From: Alteriqipengyuania lutimaris
Lineage (GTDB): Bacteria > Pseudomonadota > Alphaproteobacteria > Sphingomonadales > Sphingomonadaceae
Assembly (NCBI RefSeq): GCF_003363135.1
Contig: NZ_QRBB01000002.1
Coordinates: forward strand, 310,001-374,000
Direction of reading: 5' to 3'
DNA length: 64,000 bases
The notes under the pieces are model-generated. The model did no database searches, had not been told where the DNA came from, and saw nothing but the letters and a program-made list of their open reading frames with translations. Each line of letters begins with the position of its first letter. Position 1 is the first letter of the stretch. The position numbers and the translations under genes are program-made. Shown in pieces: positions 34,151-42,859 of this stretch.

Positions 34151-35413
34151 TCAGGCTGCGGCAAGTGCCAAGTGCTTCACCGCGGCCGTGTCCACGAGTT
34201 CGCCGTCGAAACGGTGCACACCGAGGATGCCGAGGTTCGGAGCGAAGCGCTCGCGCGCCACGATGGTGCGTACCGCACCCACCTTGCGAACGAAGTACTT
34301 GCTGTGGTCGCCGTAGATGATCGCCCGATTGCCAGCGGCGATCGGGGGAACGTCGTCGTTGACGCTGTAGGGGCTGCGCAGAAGCTGGTCGGGCTCACCC
34401 GAGCGAACATCGCCCATCTGCCACAGGTAGTTGCCCTGGCCGTCCTTCAGCTTCCGGATGACCTTCAGCGTGTCGTCCGAGAACTGCCAACGCGTCTTCG
34501 GGCTGCGGCGATAGGCCGCGTTCACCGAATGCTGCAAATCGATCAGCTCGTCGGCGGCGATTGCGCCGGTTGCCGCCGCCGTCACGCCTAGGCTCGATGC
34601 GGTAACGACTCCGTTGGGGGCACTGCCGCCCGCGCCGACCGTCAGCTGCTTGTTGCCATTACGGCCGAGACGTTCGCCCAGCAGCGATCCGAGCAGCTGT
34701 TCCATGGCGAAGATCGAATCCTCGTCCAGCTCGAACGACCACTTGATCCATTCGGTATCGTACGCGAACGCGTCGAGCGACTTCTCGCCGAAGGTGACAT
34801 CCTTGCCGCCGTCGTCGGTGCCCTGGCTACCTTCGGCATGCGCTTCGGGCGTCACGCCCGTATCGTCGACGGTCGGGATCGTCATCTGGTTGCCGCTTGC
34901 CGTAGTGAACACGCGCGCGACGTCCTCGTCGAACATCGGCCCCCAGTCCTTCATCGCCTTGACGATCTCATTCATAAGTTCGGTCGGAACCGTATAGCCG
35001 CCATCGGCCGGCGTGCCGGCAGTCTGGACGCGTTGCTCGACGGATCGAAGCGCCTGGCGTTCTTCATTGCTCAATTCGGCGCCACAGACGAACTTGGCGA
35101 AGGCGGACCGATATTCACGCGCGCGGTCCTCGGAAGTGGGCGTGTCGCCACCATCGATGCCGGGCGCGCTGCCATCGCGGCCGTTGGGACGCATGCGCGA
35201 GCGACGCTCTTCCTCGGCGGTTTCGGCCTGCGCCACGCGCTCTTCGCGCGCGATCTTCTTGTCGAGCGCGTCGACCTTGGCCATCACCGCGTCGTGCCGC
35301 TCTTCGGCCTGCTGGATTTCGGTCTCGCTCGCATCGTCGGCGAGGCCGTCGAGGATCTGCCGGGCTTCCGCCACGAGCTCGCCCCGCTCCTGATAGTACT
35401 GCTGAAGGATCAT
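34151..35413 (-). CDS. major capsid protein, HK97 fold
   Basis: 420 residues from MILQQYYQERGELVAEARQI; the ATG has AGGAGAGA upstream. Residues 1-105 are a helical, acidic delta/scaffold domain that the protease would remove. The capsid domain begins around the QTAGTPADGGYTVPTEL motif, followed by EWIKWSFELDEDSIFAMEQL (E-loop/spine region) and VTASSLGVTAAATGAIAADE. It ends with SKYFVRKVGAVRTIVARERF. It is flanked on both sides by hairpins with T-runs. Confidence 0.92.
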   Translation of the reverse strand: MILQQYYQERGELVAEARQILDGLADDASETEIQQAEERHDAVMAKVDALDKKIAREERVAQAETAEEERRSRMRPNGRDGSAPGIDGGDTPTSEDRAREYRSAFAKFVCGAELSNEERQALRSVEQRVQTAGTPADGGYTVPTELMNEIVKAMKDWGPMFDEDVARVFTTASGNQMTIPTVDDTGVTPEAHAEGSQGTDDGGKDVTFGEKSLDAFAYDTEWIKWSFELDEDSIFAMEQLLGSLLGERLGRNGNKQLTVGAGGSAPNGVVTASSLGVTAAATGAIAADELIDLQHSVNAAYRRSPKTRWQFSDDTLKVIRKLKDGQGNYLWQMGDVRSGEPDQLLRSPYSVNDDVPPIAAGNRAIIYGDHSKYFVRKVGAVRTIVARERFAPNLGILGVHRFDGELVDTAAVKHLALAAA

Positions 35414-35431
35414 CTGTCTCTCCTGGACATG

Positions 35432-35453
35432 AAAAAGCCCGCCGAAAGCGGGC
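35432..35453 (-). terminator. terminator just upstream of the capsid gene
   Basis: GCCCGC / GCGGGC, a 6-bp stem with a 5-nt loop, followed on the minus strand by TTTTT. It sits 18 bp before the capsid ATG, too close for a normal promoter between the two. It may act as a processing or attenuating element within the late mRNA. Confidence 0.6.
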
Positions 35454-35518
35454 ATGTGAGGACGGGAGCGGGCCGCTTCCGTCGCCTCCGGCGTTCGCCG
35501 GGTATGGTTAGCGCAGCG

Positions 35519-36142
35519 TCAGAGCCTTCGCTCGACGTGGGCCTGTTTCATCCGCAGGCGTGCTGCAGCACCCGCCTTGTTGTGCTGTCGCCGCTCGTCG
35601 CGCGCCGCCTGCAGGCTACGCATGCCGACTTCGGTGTCCGGATAGGCCGGAAACGCGGTATAGGTGATCTCGTAGAGCTCGGCCTCGATGACCGTGCGCT
35701 TTGGAACATCGCCGCTTTCGTCCCACTCTTCCTTGATCGCACGGAAGCGGAAGCTCATGCCCTCGATATCGCCGCGCTCGAGCGATGTGGCGAGATCTCG
35801 ACCGTCCTGTGTGTCGGGCAGGTCGTTTTCGAAGCCGAGACCTTTGTCGTCGTCCGAAAAGCGGAGGGTGTCGCGGCTTTTCCGGCCCATCGGGCGGCCG
35901 TCATCGTGACTGTGCAGCGCGACCACGTCTCGCTCCTTCAGCGATTTCGTGAACGCACCCTTGGCGAATCGTTCGATAAAGTACCCGCCGATATTGGTGT
36001 CGTTGTCGTAGAGGCAGGCGTAGCCCTTGGTCGTCTGGCCGCTTTCGCCATCGCCCTCCGCGCGCAGCTCCAGTCCACCAACGAAGGCTCGCCGCTCGCG
36101 CCCATCGCAGGGCGGGTTATTCTTCGGTGCCGGCGTCGTCAT
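35519..36142 (-). CDS. HK97 family prohead protease
   Basis: 207 residues from MTTPAPKNNPPCDGRERRAF. YACLYDNDTNIGGYFIERFA and RDVVALHSHDDGRPMGRKSR carry the catalytic His (around 77-79), and LERGDIEGMSFRFRAIKEEW carries the Ser (about 130). It matures the capsid by removing the scaffold domain. Overlaps the portal stop by 26 bp. Basic C-terminal tail (ARLRMKQAHVERRL) may target it into the prohead. Confidence 0.9.
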   Translation of the reverse strand: MTTPAPKNNPPCDGRERRAFVGGLELRAEGDGESGQTTKGYACLYDNDTNIGGYFIERFAKGAFTKSLKERDVVALHSHDDGRPMGRKSRDTLRFSDDDKGLGFENDLPDTQDGRDLATSLERGDIEGMSFRFRAIKEEWDESGDVPKRTVIEAELYEITYTAFPAYPDTEVGMRSLQAARDERRQHNKAGAAARLRMKQAHVERRL

Positions 36143-37433
36143 CCGCGCCTTCCTCCTCTTCCTCGTCGTTGGAGCTGGTCTGCGAACCCGTTTCGTCGAG
36201 CGGCGGGCCGCCATTGTGGCCCATCCCCGCATTCGTGAGGGGCACGGTCGCCTGCTGGACGTACAGCCGGTCTCCCCCGTCGGCTTTCGGTCGGCCCTCG
36301 AGCGCACGCGCTTCGTCGGGCGTCATCTGTGCCGTAAGAATGGACCGTGCCATCGCTTCGACCCGGCTTTTGAAATCGCCGCGCTGCAGGCCGTCCAGAT
36401 TGTGCTTCACGCGCCGCTCGGGGTTGCGCCAACCGTAGAGCTTGAGGGTCAGCTGATCTTCGAACTGCTTGGCCCATTGCCCGACCAAGTGTTTGACCAG
36501 CTGGAGATCCTGCTGCTCGGTATTGCTGAAGGTCCCTTTCGAGAGATCTGCGAGGAAAACGGGCGGAAGCTGCCAGACGCGCGCGATCTCCTGAATCTGG
36601 AACAACCGAGCCTCGACCATCTGGCCCTTGCCCGGTTCGATCCCGATCGATTTGAGGGAGTGGCCCGGCGGAAGGCCGAAGAACGCCCGGTTCTCCTTCT
36701 TGGCCTGCTTGATCGCGCGGTCGATCGCCTCCTTCGCCCGGCGAAAGGCATCCTGGTTGCTCGGCTGCGGACCTTCGAGCGCGTAAGGTGGGACGCCTCC
36801 GCCGGCAAAGAAGCCGCCCGCGAAGTCCTGCATCGCAATGGCCAGACTGATCGCGAGGTTGCACTTCTCGATCGGCGAATAGCTGCCGAGCCGATCGCGC
36901 TTCGGCATGTAGCACGTGTCGATGACATCGGCGGCGGGGTATTCCCTGCCGTCGAATACGTAGACCACCCGTCCGCTTCGCCGCTTGATCTCCGTCAGAG
37001 CCGGATCCATCGGCCAGATTGCGATCGGGCGCTTGCCGGCGCGTTCGATCCAGCTCAGTCCCCGACCGCCGGTGAAGACCTGCTGCCAGTGATAGCGGCG
37101 CCAGTCGAAGCTGGTCTCACCCTCGTTCGGCGCGAAACTGAGCAGCTGGGCCGGACCATCATCGGCGCGGTCGCCGTTCTCCCCCGCGTCAAACGTATGC
37201 AGCGGCAGTGCCGCCATCGTTCGGGACAGGAACGCGACCGCGCAAAAGACTGCCGGGACCGAGAGCGCCGCCTCGATCGACACGCGCGGCAGGGCATTGT
37301 TGCGATCCATAATCCCGAAGAGCGACATGAGCGCCTCGGGATTTTCGGCCAGTGAATATTTCGGGTCTTCGATCGAGCGCTCTTCGGCGCGTCCCCCGCT
37401 CCAAAGGTCACGTGCGCGTGTCAGGAAGCCCAT
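36117..37433 (-). CDS. phage portal protein (HK97 type)
   Basis: 438 residues. Family features are LPRVSIEAALSVPAVFCAVA, SRTMAALPLHTFD, then FDWRRYHWQQVFTGGRGLSW and the long wing/stem region ending in PPVFLADLSKGTFSNTEQQD and QFEDQLTLKLYGWRNPERRV. It forms the dodecameric DNA-entry pore. One base overlaps the terminase stop/start. Acidic C-terminus (DEEEEEGADDDAG). Confidence 0.92.
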   Translation of the reverse strand: MGFLTRARDLWSGGRAEERSIEDPKYSLAENPEALMSLFGIMDRNNALPRVSIEAALSVPAVFCAVAFLSRTMAALPLHTFDAGENGDRADDGPAQLLSFAPNEGETSFDWRRYHWQQVFTGGRGLSWIERAGKRPIAIWPMDPALTEIKRRSGRVVYVFDGREYPAADVIDTCYMPKRDRLGSYSPIEKCNLAISLAIAMQDFAGGFFAGGGVPPYALEGPQPSNQDAFRRAKEAIDRAIKQAKKENRAFFGLPPGHSLKSIGIEPGKGQMVEARLFQIQEIARVWQLPPVFLADLSKGTFSNTEQQDLQLVKHLVGQWAKQFEDQLTLKLYGWRNPERRVKHNLDGLQRGDFKSRVEAMARSILTAQMTPDEARALEGRPKADGGDRLYVQQATVPLTNAGMGHNGGPPLDETGSQTSSNDEEEEEGADDDAGTEE

Positions 37434-39199
37434 CAGTCGGACGCACCTTCATCGTCCGGCGTCATGCGGAAGTCCGGGTCATCGAACGGGGAGGCCATCT
37501 CGAATTCCTCCTCAGCGGTCATTGAGACGCCCAATGCCATCATCAGCGCCACCGGGTTGTCGATCTTGGCTTCCGAGCGCGGCTTGTTCGGAAAGACGTT
37601 GTCTTTCTTGTCGAGCTGGCCGGTGACGTTGTTGATCTGCCACTCCATCACCGGGCAGCCACCGTGCACGATCTGCTGTTCGCGCATCAGTGCGTCGAGT
37701 TCCTTCATAGGCGCCGACAGGTTCTGCACCGTCATCCGATACTCGACCATCGGCAGCCCCTCGGCCTGCATCCGCTGGATCAGCTGCGCGGCCTGCCATG
37801 GGTCCATCGGCACCGCTTCGACGTCGAACCGCTCCGCCGCGTCGCGAAGCGCGTCCTCGATCTCTTCGAAGTCGGTAACGTTGCCCTCGGTGACATCGAG
37901 CAGATCGGCCGCATCCCAGCCTTGATAGGCGGGGACATCTTCCACCCTGTCGCTCGGCAGGAAATACCGCCCAATCCGGATATATGGGTCCTCTGCAGTC
38001 GGCTTCTCGCCGATCGGAAGAAACAGGTATTCCAGCGCGGCAATATCGATCTTCGTCGCAAGGTCGCCAGCGATGATGCACCGCCGGCCCTGCAGCTCGG
38101 GAGCCGTCAGCGCTTCAGCGGGACGACGGGCGATCGTATCCCGAGAACACTTCCGCCAATGCTCGACATCGAACCATGCCGTCTTCGCCGCGACCCATAG
38201 ATTGAGGTGCTTCGTCTTATAGACCGCGGCCTTGCGCGGACTTCGAATGGCGTCGCGCAGCCGCGACTGGAGGTATTCGTCGCCGACCGAGACGCCGTAG
38301 TTCGGATTTGCCTTGCGGAGCGTGTTCTCGCTTCGCCAGTCATCCTCTTCGTCGGCCGCGTACTCGACGAACAGCATGTCGTCGTCGAGTGGCGGACCGC
38401 CGTTGTGACCGATTCCCGCGAGGCGTTCCCGGCATTCGAGTATCTCGGCGTAGCATGGCCCGTCGAGCTTGTAGCCAGCCGTGGTGACGATCACCTGCAG
38501 GGGCTGGTCGCGGGCGCCCATGCCGGTGAGCATCGTGTCGACTTGCCGGTCGTCGTCGTGCTCGTGGTACTCGTCGGTGATCGCGCAGCTCGGCGACTGG
38601 CCATCGCCAGGGTCGCCCGTGATCATCTCGAACTTGGATGCGTCCGCCGGCCTGACAAGTGCCTTGGCGAGCACCTCGACCCCGAACGCGCTGGTGAGCT
38701 GAGGCGTCTTCAGCGCCATCAGACGTGCGGGGGTAAAAACCTCCTTCGCCTGTTTCTCGGTTGTCGCGCCCGAATAGACCTCGGCCCCCGCCTCGCCGTC
38801 GAGGCAGAGCATGTAGAGCCCGATACCGGCAGCCAGCGCTGACTTGCCGTTCTTGCGCGGGACGACCAGCAGCAGACGTCGGAAGCGTCTGAGTCCGGTG
38901 CTCTTGTGGAGCCACCCGAAGGTGACCACCAGTATCCAGATCTGCCACGGTTCGAGGACCAACCGTGCCCGTTGGCTCGCCCACTTGCCCTTCGTGTGCG
39001 GTAGGCACTCGATGAAGGCGCAAACCTTCGCCGCCTTCTTCGGATCGAACCTGTAGGGAAAGTCCTTGCGCCGATGGCGCTTCAGCTCATCGAGAAACCG
39101 CTCGCACTGGAGCCGGATCGACTTGCCCGCCGGCTGCTTGCCCGAGACGACGTCGCGCGCATATTGCCGGGCGATCGCCGCGTAATCGCGTGTCTCCAC
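37433..39199 (-). CDS. terminase large subunit
   Basis: 588 residues. The ATPase has Walker A LVVPRKNGKSALAAG (residues 113-120 VPRKNGKS), Walker B with acid pair CAITDEYHEH (209-210) and the coupling motif VIVTTAGYKLDG. The nuclease half has IIAGDLATKIDIAALEYLFL, an Asp-centred RNase H-like strand. It cuts and pumps DNA into the prohead. Together with a P27-type small subunit this indicates an HK97-like cos or pac system; which one cannot be told from sequence. Confidence 0.93.
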   Translation of the reverse strand: METRDYAAIARQYARDVVSGKQPAGKSIRLQCERFLDELKRHRRKDFPYRFDPKKAAKVCAFIECLPHTKGKWASQRARLVLEPWQIWILVVTFGWLHKSTGLRRFRRLLLVVPRKNGKSALAAGIGLYMLCLDGEAGAEVYSGATTEKQAKEVFTPARLMALKTPQLTSAFGVEVLAKALVRPADASKFEMITGDPGDGQSPSCAITDEYHEHDDDRQVDTMLTGMGARDQPLQVIVTTAGYKLDGPCYAEILECRERLAGIGHNGGPPLDDDMLFVEYAADEEDDWRSENTLRKANPNYGVSVGDEYLQSRLRDAIRSPRKAAVYKTKHLNLWVAAKTAWFDVEHWRKCSRDTIARRPAEALTAPELQGRRCIIAGDLATKIDIAALEYLFLPIGEKPTAEDPYIRIGRYFLPSDRVEDVPAYQGWDAADLLDVTEGNVTDFEEIEDALRDAAERFDVEAVPMDPWQAAQLIQRMQAEGLPMVEYRMTVQNLSAPMKELDALMREQQIVHGGCPVMEWQINNVTGQLDKKDNVFPNKPRSEAKIDNPVALMMALGVSMTAEEEFEMASPFDDPDFRMTPDDEGASD

Positions 39200-39208
39200 A
39201 TAAAGTCC

Positions 39209-39700
39209 TCAGAGCTCGGCGAGGATCGCGAACGGGTTCTCTTCTGGCTTCTGGCCTTCCCCCAGCCTCAAGGCCGTCGCCGGCGTGATCATCAGTTCGC
39301 CGAGCAGTGAATGCGCATGCCGCATCGCATCGGCGAGCATTTGCACCTCCGGCCGCTTTCGGATCATGAAACCGTGCTGCGTCTTCGCTTCGTAGGTGTC
39401 GCCTTCGCATTCCAGTACCGCCTGCCAGCGCTGGATCTGCTCGAGGCGCTGGGCGAGCAGCGCGACGACGTCGGTGTAGTGCGGTGACGCCCTGCCCTGC
39501 TGTTCGAGGATTTGCGCGATCGAACCGAACAACAGCTGACCGAGATCCGACGAGAGGTAGGAGGGCGCGACCATCGATCCCGGAACCGCCGGCGGCGGCG
39601 CTTCAGCGCCGCGATCCTTGCGATCCGTTCCTCTCAATCTCTTAGCCGCTGGATCGTCCCGCTTGCGCCCCGCCCCAGGGCGCCTGCCGCCACTACCCAT
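39209..39700 (-). CDS. terminase small subunit, P27 family
   Basis: 163 residues. GSGGRRPGAGRKRDDPAAKR is the standard N-terminal P27/HTH_29-type DNA-recognition start, and APSYLSSDLGQLLFGSIAQI with YTDVVALLAQRLEQIQRWQA is the helical oligomerisation core. It recognises the packaging site. Nine bp separate it from the large subunit. Confidence 0.88.
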   Translation of the reverse strand: MGSGGRRPGAGRKRDDPAAKRLRGTDRKDRGAEAPPPAVPGSMVAPSYLSSDLGQLLFGSIAQILEQQGRASPHYTDVVALLAQRLEQIQRWQAVLECEGDTYEAKTQHGFMIRKRPEVQMLADAMRHAHSLLGELMITPATALRLGEGQKPEENPFAILAEL

Positions 39701-39732
39701 CGAGCCTCCCCGACCGAACTCGACCGGCCACT

Positions 39733-39762
39733 TTTATAGTTTTGAATTCGACCGCGTGAAAA
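39733..39762 (-). promoter_or_regulatory. candidate late promoter before terS
   Basis: On the minus strand TTTTCA (39762-39757) is 18 bp from TATAAA (39738-39733) within a notably AT-rich stretch for this genome. The start of transcription would be about 25 bp upstream of the small terminase gene. The gap 39701-39820 has no other feature. Confidence 0.4.
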
Positions 39763-39820
39763 TCCGCCGAGAGCGGCGGTGTCCGGCGAGGAAGGCCGAA
39801 GAGATCGACCCTCCCCCCCT

Positions 39821-40186
39821 CTATGAGCCGAAGAACGAAGCTCTCAGCTCGCTCAATCGCCGGGCAATCCATCGATCGCTCGGCTTGCCTTCGGATCGCT
39901 CCCGCTTCGACTTCTCGTCGTGGCAGGGATCGCAGATGCCCTGCTTGTTCCAGCGCTCATCGCACTTCGACCATTCGAGCGGCACGATATGATCGACGAT
40001 CGTCGCGCGGACATGCTTGCCTTCCTCGAGGCACGGTCGGCAGAACGGTTCCTCCGCCAAGACCTCGGCGCGATCACGCTGGCCTGCTCGACCGCGCTTG
40101 CGAGGATCCTTCCAGTTATCGGGCCGCCGCCAGGGTTGCCGTGGTTTCCAGCCTGGAGGCCGGAAGAGTGGCGGCCGCGTCGGCAC
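39821..40186 (-). CDS. HNH endonuclease next to terminase
   Basis: 121 residues. CRPCLEEGKHVRATIVDHIVPL holds one zinc Cys pair and the HNH His (DHI), and CDERWNKQGICDPCHDEKSK holds the Asn and the second pair. HNH nucleases beside terminase genes stimulate cos cleavage and packaging in HK97-like phages. Basic N-terminus (RPPGWKPRQPWRRPDNWKDP). Confidence 0.9.
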   Translation of the reverse strand: MPTRPPLFRPPGWKPRQPWRRPDNWKDPRKRGRAGQRDRAEVLAEEPFCRPCLEEGKHVRATIVDHIVPLEWSKCDERWNKQGICDPCHDEKSKRERSEGKPSDRWIARRLSELRASFFGS

Positions 40187-40189
40187 GCC

Positions 40190-40711
40190 TCAGCCCCGCG
40201 TCTGCCTTTGCTCGGCGCGCTTGATGAAGAACACGTCCTTACCGGGCACGATCGACAGGCCCAGCTCTTTCAGCGCGCCGGCCTTGGCCCCACCGAGTTC
40301 CTTGAGCACCGCCGCCTTGTCGAGCGACACAGTCACGCGCAGCAGCTTCTTCAGCATGCGCGATCGCTTCATCTGCTCGATGAGCTTTCCATCATCCTCG
40401 GGCGCCTGCAGGCTAGCCCGGCTCTTCTGGTCGCCGATCAGGCACCCGCCCAGCTCGATGGACTTGGCCTTGGGCTTGGCGCCTAGCGCCTGCTCCCGTC
40501 CGTTCTTACCCCACCAGCTGCCGACCTTGGCGGCGATCGCCTCGCGTTCTTCGATCAGCGGCGCGATCTCCTCGTCGGCCGCTGCATTGGCCTTGGCGAT
40601 TGCATCGTTGCGCACAGCATCGGCCACGCCGATCGCGGTCTCGAGCTCGGCAAAGCGCTCTGCGAGCTTCGTGGCAGATTCAATCGTGCGCGGTTCGCGA
40701 ATGGCAGTCAT
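40190..40711 (-). CDS. gam: Gam-like host-nuclease inhibitor (Mu Gam family)
   Basis: 173 residues, coiled-coil N-terminus (LAERFAELETAIGVADAVRN), then EEREAIAAKVGSWWGKNGRE and the conserved IELGGCLIGDQKSRASLQAP block. The C-terminal LPVTV-like strand is KLLRVTVSLDKAAVLKELGG followed by LGLSIVPGKDVFFIKR. Mu Gam binds DNA ends and blocks host exonucleases. No recombinase (Bet/Exo-like) is seen nearby. Overlaps the next gene by ATGA. Confidence 0.85.
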   Translation of the reverse strand: MTAIREPRTIESATKLAERFAELETAIGVADAVRNDAIAKANAAADEEIAPLIEEREAIAAKVGSWWGKNGREQALGAKPKAKSIELGGCLIGDQKSRASLQAPEDDGKLIEQMKRSRMLKKLLRVTVSLDKAAVLKELGGAKAGALKELGLSIVPGKDVFFIKRAEQRQTRG

Positions 40712-41052
40712 TCTTCCGCCAGCATCAGGATTTCGGCGTGAACGATCAGCGCCGGCATGCCTCGAACGTGCTCCACCGCCTTGATCGCAGCATCGGCGAC
40801 GATCTGGCCCGGGATATTGAACTCGTGGTCTTCCAACCGTGCGATGAAGCCCTCGCCCGCCTGGACGGCATCTGCGCCTTCGAAGTCGAGCGTGATCGCG
40901 TGCTGCGTCCCGCTGAAGGTGATGCTGGCCCAGGGTCGCGCGCTGTGTGCGGTAATCTCGCCCTGCTGATCGGTGAGAAGCATCAGCGCGTCGGCGAGCT
41001 TCTCACGACGCTTGAGCGTGCAGGAGGTGGCTTCGCAGAAGCTTCCGGTCAT
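40708..41052 (-). CDS. phage protein of unknown function
   Basis: 114 residues, MTGSFCEATSCTLKRREKLA onward, with a beta-rich centre (ITAHSARPWASITFSGTQHA) and an acidic end. The start is set by the ATGA overlap with the 57-residue upstream gene. Likely works with Gam, since all of these genes are translationally coupled. No family recognised. Confidence 0.65.
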   Translation of the reverse strand: MTGSFCEATSCTLKRREKLADALMLLTDQQGEITAHSARPWASITFSGTQHAITLDFEGADAVQAGEGFIARLEDHEFNIPGQIVADAAIKAVEHVRGMPALIVHAEILMLAEE

Positions 41053-41222
41053 CTGCACTCGCCGGACTTCCGGCCAGGCCCGAAGATCATATCGAGCTGG
41101 GCCTGAGCGACCCGGCCGTTCATCACCTCGGTGTGAAGCTGTGCAAGATAGCGGCGGGACACGGTGACCGGCTCTTCGCTCGTGGCATCGGCCTGCTGAG
41201 CGAGCTCCTCTAGGTCAATCAT
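41049..41222 (-). CDS. 57-residue phage protein
   Basis: A short gene: MIDLEELAQQADATSEEPVT, then VSRRYLAQLHTEVMNGRVAQ and ending in FGPGRKSGEC. Both ends overlap neighbours by four bases (ATGA), which strongly supports it as real despite its length. Helical and acidic; possibly an HTH or adaptor peptide. No family recognised. Confidence 0.6.
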   Translation of the reverse strand: MIDLEELAQQADATSEEPVTVSRRYLAQLHTEVMNGRVAQAQLDMIFGPGRKSGECR

Positions 41223-41410
41223 CGCTCGCCCCGGAAGGCGCGGCGAATGCCGGCGCCGATAGCGTTGCCCCGCTCCTCGAGCTGGTCGAAGTGTGTGGGG
41301 TTTCGGATGCCGGCGGTCACTTCGCCCAGCACCTCGTCCAGCTGCGCCTGCGCCTCGGTGAGCTGCTGCTCGAGGCTCGGCTTGGTTTGCTGTGTCAGGC
41401 CATGCGGCAT
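41219..41410 (-). CDS. 63-residue coiled-coil phage protein
   Basis: MPHGLTQQTKPSLEQQLTEA followed by LDEVLGEVTAGIRNPTHFDQ, a short helical protein. The start is the Met at 41410; a longer frame upstream crosses a terminator hairpin. It begins the five-gene unit that ends with gam. No family recognised. Confidence 0.6.
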   Translation of the reverse strand: MPHGLTQQTKPSLEQQLTEAQAQLDEVLGEVTAGIRNPTHFDQLEERGNAIGAGIRRAFRGER

Positions 41411-41434
41411 CGGCGCTCGGCTCCTTCGGGCATG

Positions 41435-41480
41435 AAAAAGGCCCGCTCGCGCGCTCTGAAGAGCGATCGCGGCGGGCCTT
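41435..41480 (-). terminator. hairpin-T terminator before the gam unit
   Basis: AAGGCCCGC / GCGGGCCTT is a perfect 9-bp stem with an inner GCGCTC/GAGCG hairpin, followed on the minus strand by TTTTT and then CATG. It separates the regulatory genes at 41.6-42.65 kb from the gam unit. The T-run-CATG layout is the same as that of the hairpin before the capsid gene. The rest of 41411-41596 has no feature I can support. Confidence 0.65.
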
Positions 41481-41596
41481 CTCAGGGGGATCGGGAAGCG
41501 AATGAGCCGGGTAAGACGCAATTCGCCCGGGGTCGATTTGGCCGATCAGCGTATCGTTTGGGAGGGTCTAATCTGTAATCGGCTGAAATTTGCCGG

Positions 41597-42241
41597 TCAG
41601 AAGAGGCCGGCTTGCGCGGCCACCAGGTCCGCCTCGCTAATGTTCTCGCGCGCTTCTCGACAATGTCGCGGCCACGCCTGCAGTGCGTCGAGCAGCAGCT
41701 TCTTGGCCCGCACTGGGCCGACATGGAACCGCCCGGCCGCAGTGCGCCAGCTGACGTCCTGGACGATCATCGCGAGGACTAGCTGCGCCTCCGAAAGATC
41801 CTTGCGCCAGCTCGTATAGGCGATCTCGGCCCGGACCGCCCCCAGCGCTTCAAGCGATGCGCCCTGCCCGCTGCGGCTCTGGTCGACCCGCGTCTCGAGG
41901 CTGAAGGTGCCGATCGTCACGTCGCGCGCCAGCTTCTCGGCCACGGCGCGGATCTCCTGACTCCATGCGAGCTCGTCTGCGCTCACGTGCCCCAGTTCGA
42001 ACATCCGCGCCAGCGCGCCCTGCTGGACGCTGCGAGCCTTCTGCGCGGTCTCGGGCGTTCCGGCATCGAAATGCGGATCACGATCGGCCGCCGCACGCCG
42101 GCGCTGCCGACGATCCTTCCGGAAGGCGCTTTCCTCGGCCGCACGTCGCGGATGGCGGGCGCGGTAATCACCATCCACCTTGCGACGATGGCTAGCCTGC
42201 TCGGCCGCTCTCTTCGCCGCCTGTCCTTTTGCCCGTCCCAC
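41597..42241 (-). CDS. HTH protein, possible late regulator
   Basis: 214 residues from a GTG at 42241 (VGRAKGQAAKRAAEQASHRR). The first third is very basic (RARHPRRAAEESAFRKDRRQ). The end, LSEAQLVLAMIVQDVSWRTA then RFHVGPVRAKKLLLDALQAW, looks like a sigma-region-4/RinA-type HTH. Position before terminase and gam would suit a late-gene activator. Start uncertain, because it overlaps the upstream gene by 50 bp and a later Met (MFELGHVSADEL) is possible. Confidence 0.55.
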   Translation of the reverse strand: MGRAKGQAAKRAAEQASHRRKVDGDYRARHPRRAAEESAFRKDRRQRRRAAADRDPHFDAGTPETAQKARSVQQGALARMFELGHVSADELAWSQEIRAVAEKLARDVTIGTFSLETRVDQSRSGQGASLEALGAVRAEIAYTSWRKDLSEAQLVLAMIVQDVSWRTAAGRFHVGPVRAKKLLLDALQAWPRHCREARENISEADLVAAQAGLF

Positions 42242-42650
42242 GCTCGCCTTGCTCCTGATCGCTGTCGACCTCCGGAACATAGTCGAGCGTCGCCGGCGGC
42301 AGCAGTGGCGGATCTGTAATCGGCTGCGTGATCGTGCGCGACCCTTGATCGACGCGGAAGCCGAGGCCCTCCAGCGCGCGGATGGCAGCGTCGCGTTCGG
42401 ACGGCAGGGCAAGGCTGCGGGGGCGCTCGCCCTGCAGCAGCAGCCTGTCCCGCACGAGCGATTTCACGGCAACCTTCACCTGGTTCCGGCTGCTATCGAG
42501 TCCGCCAGCGATCTCGCCGTAGCTCGGAGACGCGCCGTTCTCACGGAGATAGGCGCGAACAAAATCGAGCACCAGCAACCTGAAGCTCGCCATCGCGGGC
42601 GTCAGCTTGCGCCGCGGCCGTTCCTCTATCCGGGTGGGCTGATGCCCCAT
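42192..42650 (-). CDS. winged-helix DNA-binding protein (LexA-N-like)
   Basis: 152 residues. VLDFVRAYLRENGASPSYGE then IAGGLDSSRNQVKVAVKSLV is the LexA-type winged helix with recognition helix SSRNQVKVAVKSL, without a protease domain. It could be a phage regulator of the genes to its left. Its 3' end overlaps the following HTH gene. Confidence 0.65.
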   Translation of the reverse strand: MGHQPTRIEERPRRKLTPAMASFRLLVLDFVRAYLRENGASPSYGEIAGGLDSSRNQVKVAVKSLVRDRLLLQGERPRSLALPSERDAAIRALEGLGFRVDQGSRTITQPITDPPLLPPATLDYVPEVDSDQEQGERGTGKRTGGEESGRAG

Positions 42651-42791
42651 CCGCGCCTCCCTCCTCGCTGGAACATATAGCGAAAATCAGCGGATAGGGA
42701 AGGTTTGGTCGCCCGACCGAGGCGGAGACACCCTCCGCCCCGATCGCGCAAAGGCGCGGGATTGCGCGATCAAAACCCGGTCAAATCTGCC

Positions 42792-42821
42792 GATACCCCC
42801 GATTGCAGGCGCGATACCCCC
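42792..42821. repeat. paired GATACCCCC motifs (right set)
   Basis: GATACCCCC at 42792-42800 and 42813-42821, spaced 21 bp. The same motif is found near int2 at 17749-17757. They lie in a 209-bp gap (42651-42859) that otherwise holds a TTGCGCGATC/GATCGCGCAA inverted pair but no gene. Confidence 0.4.
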
Positions 42822-42859
42822 GCGAGCATTCCGGTGGCATCACCGATATGGGCGCTGGA

